Made by a program: the position numbers and the translations under genes. From positions 40,303 through 104,302 of the forward strand of contig CAZYIE010000006.1 of NCBI GenBank assembly GCA_964646755.1: a stretch of 64,000 bases of DNA, written 5' to 3'. Every line of letters begins with the position of its first letter. Position 1 is the first letter of the stretch. Shown piece after piece: positions 17,061-24,828 of this stretch. The notes under the pieces were generated by a model. It did no database searches and was not told the DNA's origin. It saw only the letters and a program-made list of their open reading frames with translations. This stretch comes from MVRV01 sp964646755 (GTDB lineage: Bacteria; Desulfobacterota; Syntrophia; Syntrophales; Smithellaceae).

Positions 17061-19937
17061 TTACTTCAGTCGCCATACTTCGCGGTAGGCCAATCTTTCC
17101 AGCAGTGTCTTCCGCAGAAAATGTTCCGTTGTCCCATTTACCCCGACCATAACGTCCACGTTGTTTCTGGGCAGTTCCGCCAGGTTCGGACTCTTGCGAC
17201 CATCTTTATCCTCAATGTGCCAGGCCTGTATCTTCTCACCATCGAAATCATCGATGACGATCTTGAAATATCCCTCCGGCCCAGTATAAGTCGGATGCTT
17301 GGCATCAAGAATAATAGGTTCCGGATTGTCGATAATGAACTCATTGAGCATATAGCAGTGGCCGCATACGTCAGGACGCATGGTATAACGGTGGTCCTTC
17401 GCCCATGGCTTGTCGCGCTCCAGCTTATGCGCGCCCGTCCAGGCATAAAGCGTGACATTGCCTCCCTTGAAATCGGCGGGCAAATCTAGTTCTACGTGAA
17501 TATCCTTGTACTGCATCATCACCTTTTGCTGGGAGGGACTGTACTGCGGAAGCGTGTCATAAACCGCCTGATTGACAGGTCCCAATGTTTTCTCCATGAC
17601 AACCTTGCCCTTTGCGTTAAGGAGAACAAGTTTCACCACTTTACTCGCCTGATCGACGCTGACAATCCTCAGTTTGTGCTGACCGATAGCAGCTTCTCCT
17701 CCGGCCTTCAGAACAAGCTTTTGTGGCTCCTCATAGGAAATAGTAAAAGAATCCATACCGGGAGTACCCATCTCCGCAATCTCCACAACATCGGGGCTTA
17801 CCCAGTTGGGAATGGCGTAAGTCGCCCCCTCGGCATATATATCAGGCAGGCTATAGGTCTGATTCGCAAAGGAGGATTGGGCATCCCCGTAAATCGGGTT
17901 GTAATTGCTGAGTCCGGGGCCCAGAAGCATATCCGCTCCAAAGGCGTTGCCGGAATACTTGACAATCCGCGCTTGGGCCACGGGCCGTCCCCAGAGCATG
18001 CGCGTTCCCAGGAAGCGAATAGTCTTGGTTCCGTCCCCGAGAGGCACATCCTGCCAGAAAAGCGGGTTTCCATCACCCATCGGCAGAAGTTTCCAATAAT
18101 CGATGGCCGTGTTTTTCTTGACGACAAGATAGCTTTCCGTGCTCAGGACATAGGCCTTTTTACCGAGAATGTAAATTGATTCACCCACGAGAGGGCGTAC
18201 ATTTCTGCCCAGGCGGGTGGAATAATACAGGCCTGCTGGCGGAATGACGATTTTCCCGTTTCGGTAGTCCACATAACTGCCGCGGATGACGATGGCATCA
18301 GCGCTCGTGAGCTTTTCGCCTTTGCGCGATGTCACGTTTTTGCGTGTAAGCCCCTTGAGCTTGGGAACAAAAGCGCACGTCGGATCGGGGGCAAACCCCT
18401 TGGCGGACTTGATCACGCGCGGATACGACGAAAATGTGGACTTGACCACCGGCACACCGTATGTGGGATCGGCCAGCCGGGTTAAAAAAGTATCCTCCAT
18501 CACCGAGACGACAAGTTCACTCATCCCGATAAAAAAATCGATGTTTTCTCTTCCCTCTTTCCACAGAATCAGGTTATCCGTCCGACGAAACCAGGAATCT
18601 CTGGCATAGCATGTTTTGACAACATCACCTGCAATATCGTCCACAACAACTTTGAAATACCTTCTGTCCCAGAAATCGGATATACTGATCGGACCATCGT
18701 AGGAATTGTTTTCTTTGGTCAGCACAAAGGGACTATTGTTTTCGAGCACGACGCGCTTGAGCATGCCGGTCATCTGCTCCGCCTCCAGTCCGACAGTGTA
18801 ACGGTTGTCCCTCGGCCACGGGTCGCCGTTTTTGAGTTTGACCAAGTCATGATAGATCATCAGGGAAACCGTGCCGTTTTCCCAGCCAAACGGAGCATCA
18901 TTGGACCAGGGGACCCAGTCCGATCCCTTAAACATACTTGGATTCACAACCAGTTCGATGTGCATGTCCAGGTTGAAATCGGTGAGGGTCATTTTGTCGA
19001 TATCCGTGACCTTGTATTCCTGCTGAGTCACCGGAAGAAGTAGCTTGGACGCCAGGATTTTTCTGCCGGTCCAGTTGCGCACCTCAACCAGAATACCGTT
19101 CTCCTTCCTGTAAGTATATATCCTCTTGTTCCTCCACCACCGGAAGCTCTCCTGCTGCACGCCGATTACGTAGGGCCGATCCAGTGAAAAAACGGCCTCC
19201 GAAATCACGGGATATGTCACCTCTGAAAAGACCGCATCTTCATGGGTCAACTTCTTGGTTTTCAGCCTGGTCGCGCCGAAGGTGTAGTTACTGGTGAGGA
19301 AGAAGGGCAACTGCTGGGGGTTAACCCCCGCTTTCAGCTTTAAAGCCCTTGCCTTCTCCGGCTCGGGGAAAGATGATGAAACGGGCATCTCCAACTGCCA
19401 ACCTCCGGAGGGCGCCATAACGGCAAACTCGCCATAAGGCTTGCCATAGTGGTCAGTCGCGTAATCGAACCAGAGACGATAACCCTTCTCATCCAAAAGT
19501 GCTTTGTCCCTCTTGTTCAAAGCCACATTTTTTTTCGTCACCTGGGCCGTTTTCAGAGAGAGAAGGTAAGAGGTCTCACCGAGAATCAGAAAAGGATCGC
19601 TTCTTAGCGGCTTGGCATCCATAGATGTGGAGGAAGCATAGAAAAAGCCGCCAGCCGGTACCGAAACCTTTCCTTCCTGAACGCGGCTACCCCGCAGAAC
19701 GATACACTCGGCCAGTTCTTTCTCCTGCCCGTAATGGTTCGTCAATTTCTTATTTAAGAGCCCCGACAGCTGAGGAATGTAGGTAGCGTCGTCGGCCGGA
19801 GGAAGACCATGGGGCCTCTCCACCCCAACCGAGTAACCGGGCAACAACAGAACCATATAAAGCGCGAAGAGGCAAACGAAAAGAGATCCTCTGCGAAGCG
19901 GAAACGGTCTTATTCTGCGCAAGAGCGAATTCAGCAT
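17061..19937 (-). CDS. Large exported protein with internal duplication, function unknown
   Basis: About 958 residues from an ATG at 19937, whose ATGCTGA overlaps the upstream gene's stop (a longer frame to 19985 would overlap it by 55 bases). An N-terminal hydrophobic stretch (LFVCLFALYMVLLLPGYSV) is a signal peptide or anchor. The mature protein is a tandem duplication of about 450 residues: YIPQLSGLLNKKLT in the first half corresponds to FVPKLKGLTRKNVT in the second, and LRGSRVQEGKVSVPAGGFFY to IRGSYVDYRNGKIVIPPAGL; paired YFKVVVDDIAGD and YFKIVIDDFDGE follow. One CGHC motif is in the second half. It lies amid molybdoenzyme, sulfotransferase and exporter genes. No known domain was recognised. 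Confidence 0.75.
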   Translation of the reverse strand: MLNSLLRRIRPFPLRRGSLFVCLFALYMVLLLPGYSVGVERPHGLPPADDATYIPQLSGLLNKKLTNHYGQEKELAECIVLRGSRVQEGKVSVPAGGFFYASSTSMDAKPLRSDPFLILGETSYLLSLKTAQVTKKNVALNKRDKALLDEKGYRLWFDYATDHYGKPYGEFAVMAPSGGWQLEMPVSSSFPEPEKARALKLKAGVNPQQLPFFLTSNYTFGATRLKTKKLTHEDAVFSEVTYPVISEAVFSLDRPYVIGVQQESFRWWRNKRIYTYRKENGILVEVRNWTGRKILASKLLLPVTQQEYKVTDIDKMTLTDFNLDMHIELVVNPSMFKGSDWVPWSNDAPFGWENGTVSLMIYHDLVKLKNGDPWPRDNRYTVGLEAEQMTGMLKRVVLENNSPFVLTKENNSYDGPISISDFWDRRYFKVVVDDIAGDVVKTCYARDSWFRRTDNLILWKEGRENIDFFIGMSELVVSVMEDTFLTRLADPTYGVPVVKSTFSSYPRVIKSAKGFAPDPTCAFVPKLKGLTRKNVTSRKGEKLTSADAIVIRGSYVDYRNGKIVIPPAGLYYSTRLGRNVRPLVGESIYILGKKAYVLSTESYLVVKKNTAIDYWKLLPMGDGNPLFWQDVPLGDGTKTIRFLGTRMLWGRPVAQARIVKYSGNAFGADMLLGPGLSNYNPIYGDAQSSFANQTYSLPDIYAEGATYAIPNWVSPDVVEIAEMGTPGMDSFTISYEEPQKLVLKAGGEAAIGQHKLRIVSVDQASKVVKLVLLNAKGKVVMEKTLGPVNQAVYDTLPQYSPSQQKVMMQYKDIHVELDLPADFKGGNVTLYAWTGAHKLERDKPWAKDHRYTMRPDVCGHCYMLNEFIIDNPEPIILDAKHPTYTGPEGYFKIVIDDFDGEKIQAWHIEDKDGRKSPNLAELPRNNVDVMVGVNGTTEHFLRKTLLERLAYREVWRLK

Positions 19938-20254
19938 GTGCAGTCCTTGCCTCCTATTCCTTCCAGAATAAAGAATTTGTCCCATTTCTTAAGGAGTGTC
20001 CGGTTCATGCCGGGAACCTGGAGAAGCTCTTCCTTCTGCTGAAAATCTCCATTGTCCTTGCGATATTTTACAATGTTTTTCGCCAGTTCAGGGGTCATCG
20101 CCGGAACATTCTTCACCAGTTCCTCGACTGTTGCCTTGTTGATATTGACCGATTTTCCCTTGAGCAATTCAGCAGCCGACGCCGTTCCGACCAGCAAACT
20201 GACAAAGAGCAAGGCGACCAACAAACACATACGTACAACACATTTTCTTTTCAT
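19931..20254 (-). CDS. Exported helix-hairpin-helix protein ending CTC
   Basis: A 107-residue protein with a signal peptide (CLLVALLFVSLLVGTASA) and one ComEA-like helix-hairpin-helix unit: VNINKATVEELVKNVPAMT and LLQVPGMNRTLLKKW. It ends GGKDCTC with two cysteines. It is a paralogue of the product at 13175-13528. It begins 18 bases after the NrfD-like gene and overlaps the next gene by 7 bases, so it is an integral member of the operon. It may act as a periplasmic partner of the molybdoenzyme or sulfotransferase; unproven. Confidence 0.65.
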   Translation of the reverse strand: MKRKCVVRMCLLVALLFVSLLVGTASAAELLKGKSVNINKATVEELVKNVPAMTPELAKNIVKYRKDNGDFQQKEELLQVPGMNRTLLKKWDKFFILEGIGGKDCTC

Positions 20255-20272
20255 ATGATTATTTCTCCTTAT

Positions 20273-21205
20273 TCACGGCATATACGTCAGGCGATATGCC
20301 GCAGCGATAATATGCACCTGGCCCGAGTAGACCAGAACCAAACGCAATAGGAACCCTCCGGCCAGAGGTGCACCGAGGACCATCAAAACCCGAAAAAGCC
20401 CTGTCTCCCCTTTTCTGAAAGCGAGAAACAGGGGAAGCAGCAGACCAACGCCGACAACCCCCAGCCACAAGGCAAGGCCGCTGAAACCCATGATCAGAGG
20501 AATCAGCACTTTCGGCCTCATGACAGGGACAAAAAAGAGGAGAAAAAAGAAGAGTAGCGCCAGGCCATAGGCCGGCAGAAGGATGCGATAAGATCGCTCC
20601 AGCCGCTGGAATGGTCCTGCCATCAGTGCTCGCCGCTTTTGGGGAAAAAAGAGGAGGGCAAGCAGAAACCCGCCCGCAAACCCCGTATCCAGAGCGGAAA
20701 GGCAGAAAAGGACCGGCAGGGCCGAGTTTCGCCAGAGAGGAACGGCGGTGGTAGAAAGCAGCACGCCTGTGTAGATGGCCACGAGCAAGGCCAACGGAAC
20801 GCCCACCCATCCCAGGGCGTCGCAGACCCTCTTCTGCGACCAGATGGGCCACCTGCCGATCACGGGAATGCGCTCCCGCGCCGCGGCGGGGAGCCAGCAG
20901 AGGGCATAGAACGTGGCGATTAGGAAAAACAAGGTGAGCAGCCAGACCCCTAGGGACATGGGCGAAAGTCTGTTGAAGACCGTCAAGGTAAACCAGAAGC
21001 GGGTCTTATAGCCCAGATCGGCGACCAGCATGGCCAGGCCGAAGGCAAGTGCCGGCGGCACTAGAAGCGCCGATGCCCGTGAACAGGCCGAAAAGCCTTC
21101 GCCCCCCCCTCTGCTCATCAGGACGGCAAAACAAAAGGCACCGGCCGCCACGCCGGCGGAAAAAAGATACAGGACGACAGGCATGCCCCAGGTGATCTCA
21201 CTCAT
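20273..21205 (-). CDS. NrfD/PsrC-type quinone-interacting membrane subunit
   Basis: A membrane protein of 310 residues with about eight or nine hydrophobic helices (VVLYLFSAGVAAGAFCFAVL and later), matching the NrfD/PsrC family that exchanges electrons between menaquinone and a periplasmic Fe-S subunit. ATG at 21205 follows GAGGAGGAAACGC and overlaps the Fe-S gene's stop (ATGAGTGA). Together with the two upstream genes it forms a PsrABC/PhsABC-like membrane complex. The direction of electron flow cannot be read from the sequence. Confidence 0.85.
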   Translation of the reverse strand: MSEITWGMPVVLYLFSAGVAAGAFCFAVLMSRGGGEGFSACSRASALLVPPALAFGLAMLVADLGYKTRFWFTLTVFNRLSPMSLGVWLLTLFFLIATFYALCWLPAAARERIPVIGRWPIWSQKRVCDALGWVGVPLALLVAIYTGVLLSTTAVPLWRNSALPVLFCLSALDTGFAGGFLLALLFFPQKRRALMAGPFQRLERSYRILLPAYGLALLFFFLLFFVPVMRPKVLIPLIMGFSGLALWLGVVGVGLLLPLFLAFRKGETGLFRVLMVLGAPLAGGFLLRLVLVYSGQVHIIAAAYRLTYMP

Positions 21206-21860
21206 GCGTTTCCTCCTCACTAACCGCCTTTTTCCACAACCAGGCCAGGACAAAAGCCCCGGGCACCAAACCTCCCAGCCATTTCCATATCTGCCCGCCC
21301 GTCATCGTATTAGGCGGTACCGGGTCCGGCAGCCCGTATTCACCGGGCTGCCCCTGAAGGGCATATACCATATGGAGGCGCTCGGCTTTGCCATACGCAA
21401 TCAGCTCCGCCGGGAGCTTCCCGTTCGGGTAATAACTCAATGCTCCCGAGGGACATTTCGCCACGCAGGCTGGTTCCTGGCCGGCATCTGTCCGCTGTGT
21501 GCAGAAGTCGCATTTGCGCATTGTGTGCTGTTCCGGACTTACCTGCGGCACATGAAACGGACAGGACTGGATGCAGTAGCCGCAGCCGATACAAAGATCC
21601 CGACGATGCACCACGACTCCGTCCGGTCTCCGGCTGAGAGCCCCTGCAGGGCAGGACGAAACACAAGCGGGATCGTTGCAGTGAAAGCACGCCGTTGATA
21701 TGAAATATTGCTCGCCAGTGGAAGACTTCCCACGGGGATGGCTTACCACGCGCCGCAACCTGACACCCGGCGGGGCGTCGTTCTCCATCTGGCAGCCCAC
21801 CTCGCAGGAGTGGCAGTGGATGCATTTTCTATCCTCGAAGAGGATCAATCGTTCATTCAT
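21198..21860 (-). CDS. Four-cluster Fe-S subunit (PsrB/PhsB-like)
   Basis: A 220-residue ferredoxin-type subunit relaying electrons between the molybdenum subunit and the NrfD-like membrane subunit. Four cysteine groups are seen: CIHCHSCEVGC, CFHCNDPACVSSCP, CIGCGYCIQSCP and CDFCTQRTDAGQEPACVAKCP (the last split over a long spacer). A C-terminal transmembrane segment (LVPGAFVLAWLWKK) may anchor it. It lacks a signal peptide and would be carried out with the Tat-exported large subunit, as known for this family. Confidence 0.87.
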   Translation of the reverse strand: MNERLILFEDRKCIHCHSCEVGCQMENDAPPGVRLRRVVSHPRGKSSTGEQYFISTACFHCNDPACVSSCPAGALSRRPDGVVVHRRDLCIGCGYCIQSCPFHVPQVSPEQHTMRKCDFCTQRTDAGQEPACVAKCPSGALSYYPNGKLPAELIAYGKAERLHMVYALQGQPGEYGLPDPVPPNTMTGGQIWKWLGGLVPGAFVLAWLWKKAVSEEETHE

Positions 21861-21892
21861 GGCTATTCACAAACCTTCCTCCCGTTTCGGCA

Positions 21893-24061
21893 TCACGCCT
21901 TCGTGAGCCGGCAACCGAAGCCATTGTGCTGCGCGCCGGCCTTGTCCCAGTAGCCTGGGATGATCGAATTGACTGATTGACCCGAGTTGGCCGAGACCAC
22001 TGTTCCCGGATCTGGATAGGAGGGGGTCCAGACAACTCCCGGCAGCACGCCGAAGGTAATCCTAACCTTGACCGGCATCGAGCCGATCTCTGTCTCCAGC
22101 ATGGCCGAGTCGCCCTCCGTAAGCCGGAGCTTTTTCGCCGTTTCTGGATGTATCTGCACGAAGTTCCCATCGGAAAACTGGCCCATGTATCGGGACCAGG
22201 TCGTTACGGACTGCTGCCAGTGCTGAACAACCTTGCCCTGCGTAAATATGAACGGGAATTTCTTCGGGTTTCCTTCTTCCCCAAATGGGCTACCGGAAGG
22301 TTCCTCCCAGGCCAGCGGCCCCATCCCGGGGATCTCGAGTTCGATCTTGCCGCTCTTGGTCCAGAAACGGACACCCTTGAAGAGGGTTCCACGACCGTCC
22401 GGACCGTTGGGCGACGGGCAGGGCCAGACAATTCCGGAGGGACTCGCCTTGAGACGTTCCAGACTCATCCCGCCCCAGGTGGGTGACATCCCCCGCATCA
22501 ATTCGTAGATATCCGCCGGGCTTTGGACGGGCGGATAGGCATCGCCGTGGATGAGTTTCCCCAGATCCGAATAGAATCGCCATTCCGGAACCGTCTCGCC
22601 AAGGGGCTCGATTGCCTTATCCCGCCACACAACCTGGCGGTTCAAACCGTACTGGGAACCCTCGCTCTCGAAGTTCATGGCTCCCGGAATAATCAAATGC
22701 GACACTTTGGACTCCTCGTCCATAAAAAAGGCCCGGTGAATAACGAAATCGACCTTCTGCACGGCCTTGCGTACCCGATTCGCATCCGGATACCTTCGGT
22801 AGCTCGCATCGAGCATCAGCACCTTGAGGAATTCCCTCTCCATATTGTTAAGAATTTTGCGGTAGTGGAGCCCCTTGGGCATGCCGGCCAGCGCGTATTT
22901 CTCCTCAAAGGCTTCGCCCCCGCCCGGCTTCCCGCTCTGGAAATGAAGAACCCCTTTACCCGGACCCGCGATGTTCCCGGTGATGGCCTGCATCGCTATA
23001 ATGGCCCGCGAGGTTTGAATCGCATTCGTGTAACGCGAAATCGCCCCAGAGATCCACGCAATGGTTCGGCTGGATCTCGCCACGACGTCGTAGAGACTTT
23101 GGATCTCATCATGCCGCAGTCGGGTGATCTGCGCCACCTTGTCCAGTGTGTATGCTTTGACGGGTTCGGCAACGAGGTCAAACCCGTTGACGTGTTCCTT
23201 CACAAATTTTTTGTCGTACCGGTTTTGTGAAATCAGATCATTCAGAATTCCCATGACCAACGCGCCGTCCGTACCGGGCCTGGGGCGGAGAATCATATCG
23301 CACTGAGAGCCGGTGGGTGTTCTTCGTGGATCGATATAAACGAGTTTCGCACCCTGCTCATGCGCTTTCTGCAGCCAGCGTATGCTGGTCGGATAGAGCT
23401 CGGCGATGTTGGCCCCGAAGAGGAGGATGAGCTCGGCGTTCGGGAGTTCGTCATGGGTGGTTTCGGCAACCATGGAACCGAGACAGGCATCGAGGGTGAC
23501 ACCCGCATTGATAATGCAGGTGTCACCAGAGTGGCTGAAGTCGGGGTAGCCGGCCAGATGAAAGGTCATGTTGGCCGCAAGTTCCCCCTCGCGCGATTCC
23601 CACAAGGGGGCGAACAATGCCACCCGATGGTGGTAATCATCGGGGAAATCTTTCTTGACCTTCATGATCTTTTCGGCCGCTATCTCCACCGCCTTCCGGT
23701 AAGGGATCTTCTCCCACGCATTCCCCCTGCGCAACAGGGAATGGAGAAGCCGGTCCGGATGGTAAGTCAACTCGACCATCGATTGGCCCTTGGGACACAT
23801 CTTACCGCCGGTCCATTCGCCCTCCGGATTTCCGTATATATTGACCACACGGTTGTCTTTGACTTGGACGAGTGTCGTGCAGCGTGCCTGACAAAACTGG
23901 CAGCAACTCATCACCTCCCGGTCGATGCGGTTTGGCAGGGAAGGACCAGGTACCGGCTCCCCCCCTTGCGCTAAGGAGGGCACGGCCAGGGCTCCTGTTG
24001 CCAGGGCTCCTGCTTTGAGGAAGGTTCTGCGTGAAATCTCTGTCTTGTGTTTTGTTGTCAT
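21893..24061 (-). CDS. Periplasmic molybdopterin oxidoreductase (PsrA/PhsA-like)
   Basis: Catalytic subunit of the DMSO-reductase superfamily, 722 residues, with a bis-molybdopterin cofactor. The Tat signal SRRTFLKAG (about 10-18) sends it to the periplasm. CCQFCQARC starts the [4Fe-4S] motif, completed by C in GGKMCPKGQ (about 90). The segment HSGDTCIINAG (about 180) offers the cysteine expected to bind Mo, as in polysulfide and thiosulfate reductases; nitrate or formate specificity is not suggested. A C-terminal molydop-binding domain is present. It is the first gene after sigma-54 module 2 (leader about 316 bases). Its substrate could be thiosulfate, polysulfide, sulfite or an organosulfur compound; this is open. 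Confidence 0.87.
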   Translation of the reverse strand: MTTKHKTEISRRTFLKAGALATGALAVPSLAQGGEPVPGPSLPNRIDREVMSCCQFCQARCTTLVQVKDNRVVNIYGNPEGEWTGGKMCPKGQSMVELTYHPDRLLHSLLRRGNAWEKIPYRKAVEIAAEKIMKVKKDFPDDYHHRVALFAPLWESREGELAANMTFHLAGYPDFSHSGDTCIINAGVTLDACLGSMVAETTHDELPNAELILLFGANIAELYPTSIRWLQKAHEQGAKLVYIDPRRTPTGSQCDMILRPRPGTDGALVMGILNDLISQNRYDKKFVKEHVNGFDLVAEPVKAYTLDKVAQITRLRHDEIQSLYDVVARSSRTIAWISGAISRYTNAIQTSRAIIAMQAITGNIAGPGKGVLHFQSGKPGGGEAFEEKYALAGMPKGLHYRKILNNMEREFLKVLMLDASYRRYPDANRVRKAVQKVDFVIHRAFFMDEESKVSHLIIPGAMNFESEGSQYGLNRQVVWRDKAIEPLGETVPEWRFYSDLGKLIHGDAYPPVQSPADIYELMRGMSPTWGGMSLERLKASPSGIVWPCPSPNGPDGRGTLFKGVRFWTKSGKIELEIPGMGPLAWEEPSGSPFGEEGNPKKFPFIFTQGKVVQHWQQSVTTWSRYMGQFSDGNFVQIHPETAKKLRLTEGDSAMLETEIGSMPVKVRITFGVLPGVVWTPSYPDPGTVVSANSGQSVNSIIPGYWDKAGAQHNGFGCRLTKA

Positions 24062-24284
24062 AATGTCTCTAAAACCAAATATTTTTCTATATAGATTAGA
24101 GCTTTGTATCTATTTCCGGGCCACTGTATGAGACCAATAAACTTGCCTGCCACGTATTCGTGCAAAAACAAATCAGAATTTTCCATGAAGGTGAAGCCCG
24201 CGTGTCGGATGTAAGATAATTACGGAAGAGTCATCTTCGAATTCACCAATTAAAATAGTTAGGAATCGAAATCGCACCTCCCGG
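24062..24284 (-). other. Long 5' leader of the molybdoenzyme operon
   Basis: The part of the 767-base gap between the conserved module and the molybdoenzyme start. With initiation near 24377 it would be transcribed as most of a leader of about 316 bases. No gene, riboswitch or clear terminator hairpin was recognised. Confidence 0.4.
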
Positions 24285-24387
24285 TTTAAAATATGCTTTG
24301 TCTTTTTAGTCTGCATATACAGCTCACTAATCCCAAGAACCCTTTTTTTCTCGTCACTGAATTGTGCACTTTTCCGGATTTCGTAAA

Positions 24388-24403
24388 TGCAATTTAAATG
24401 CCA
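24388..24403 (-). promoter_or_regulatory. Sigma-54 (-24/-12) promoter, copy 2
   Basis: On the minus strand TGGCATTTAAATTGCA (24403 to 24388) has GG and GC separated by 10 bases and is an even better match to TGGCAC-N5-TTGC than copy 1. Transcription would start near 24377, running leftward into the molybdoenzyme gene. Confidence 0.78.
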
Positions 24404-24498
24404 AAGGATAAGCGAAGAAACATCAATGCTATATATTTGTAATTATTAACCATTAATCTGTGTAGCCAAACAGAGAAATGGCTGAGTTTATTTTGAGG

Positions 24499-24533
24499 GG
24501 GCTATATATTGCACCGGGTGTAATATATAACCC
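24499..24533. promoter_or_regulatory. 35-bp palindromic upstream activator site, copy 2
   Basis: Arms GGGCTATATATT (24499-24510) and AATATATAACCC (24522-24533) with CACC-G-GGTG in the centre (central G at 24516). The centre is 126 bp from the -12 G (24390), the same as in copy 1. One arm mismatch is present. Relative to its flanks the core is turned round compared with copy 1. Confidence 0.75.
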
Positions 24534-24542
24534 CTTGGGAGA

Positions 24543-24828
24543 AGTCCATTTTTTCTCTGTTCATGCACATACCATTTGCCGGGTAACGGTAAGGAAACGA
24601 AATTTTCAGCCGCAGTCTGTCCCCGTTCTTGGATATTCGTTATTTCAACAATCCGGAAGGGGAATCATAAAATATGACTAAAATTTATCCCCAAAAAATT
24701 ATTGACAACGGGCATAAATGAAGAATTTTTTCTTGACATATTTTGAAAATTGAGTACCATTCAATAAAAATTATATATTCCATGTAAAACTCATTTAAAA
24801 GGCTTGAAGCTCGAAAAGTGGTTTAACC
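24543..24828. other. Spacer between module 2 and acetate kinase
   Basis: About 286 bases between the outer end of the sigma-54 module and ackA. It holds the candidate sigma-70 elements for ackA; no gene was recognised. Confidence 0.4.
24733..24760 (+). promoter_or_regulatory. Candidate sigma-70 promoter for ackA
   Basis: TTGACA (24733-24738), 16 bases, then TACCAT (24755-24760; four of six consensus bases). A second TTGACA lies at 24702-24707. The start codon is 69 bases downstream. Weak -10 box. Confidence 0.35.

Larger units (their letters stand above)
24285..24542 (-). promoter_or_regulatory. Duplicated sigma-54 regulatory module, copy 2 (inverted)
   Basis: The reverse complement aligns end to end with 5961-6215. 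It points toward the molybdoenzyme/alkylsulfatase operon just as copy 1 points toward the alcohol dehydrogenase operon. Besides the palindrome and the -24/-12 box, the exact blocks CCCCCTCAAAATAA, TTAATAATTACAAA, TTATCCTTTGGCATTTAAAT (sharing TTATCCTTTGG), TTGGGATTAGTGA and GACAAAGCATATTTTAAA are kept. Module ends are sharp: similarity fades beyond TCTCCCAA on one side and TTTTAAA on the other. Confidence 0.85.

Noticed and set aside
20259..20852. Alternative minus-strand frame of 197 residues over the NrfD-like gene
   Set aside because: Overlaps a clear membrane subunit in another frame and shows low-complexity proline/arginine-rich sequence.
22523..23230. Open frame of 235 residues antisense to the molybdoenzyme
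   Set aside because: Shadow of a GC-rich real gene: no family resemblance, no ribosome-binding site, Tat/Mo motifs are on the other strand. The same applies to antisense frames at 8663-9352, 26014-26775 and 30878-31585.
5961..24542. The inverted modules as ends of a composite transposon
   Set aside because: No transposase lies inside or beside them, identity is only moderate, no target-site duplication is seen, and the conserved content (dyad plus sigma-54 promoter at fixed spacing) reads as regulatory.
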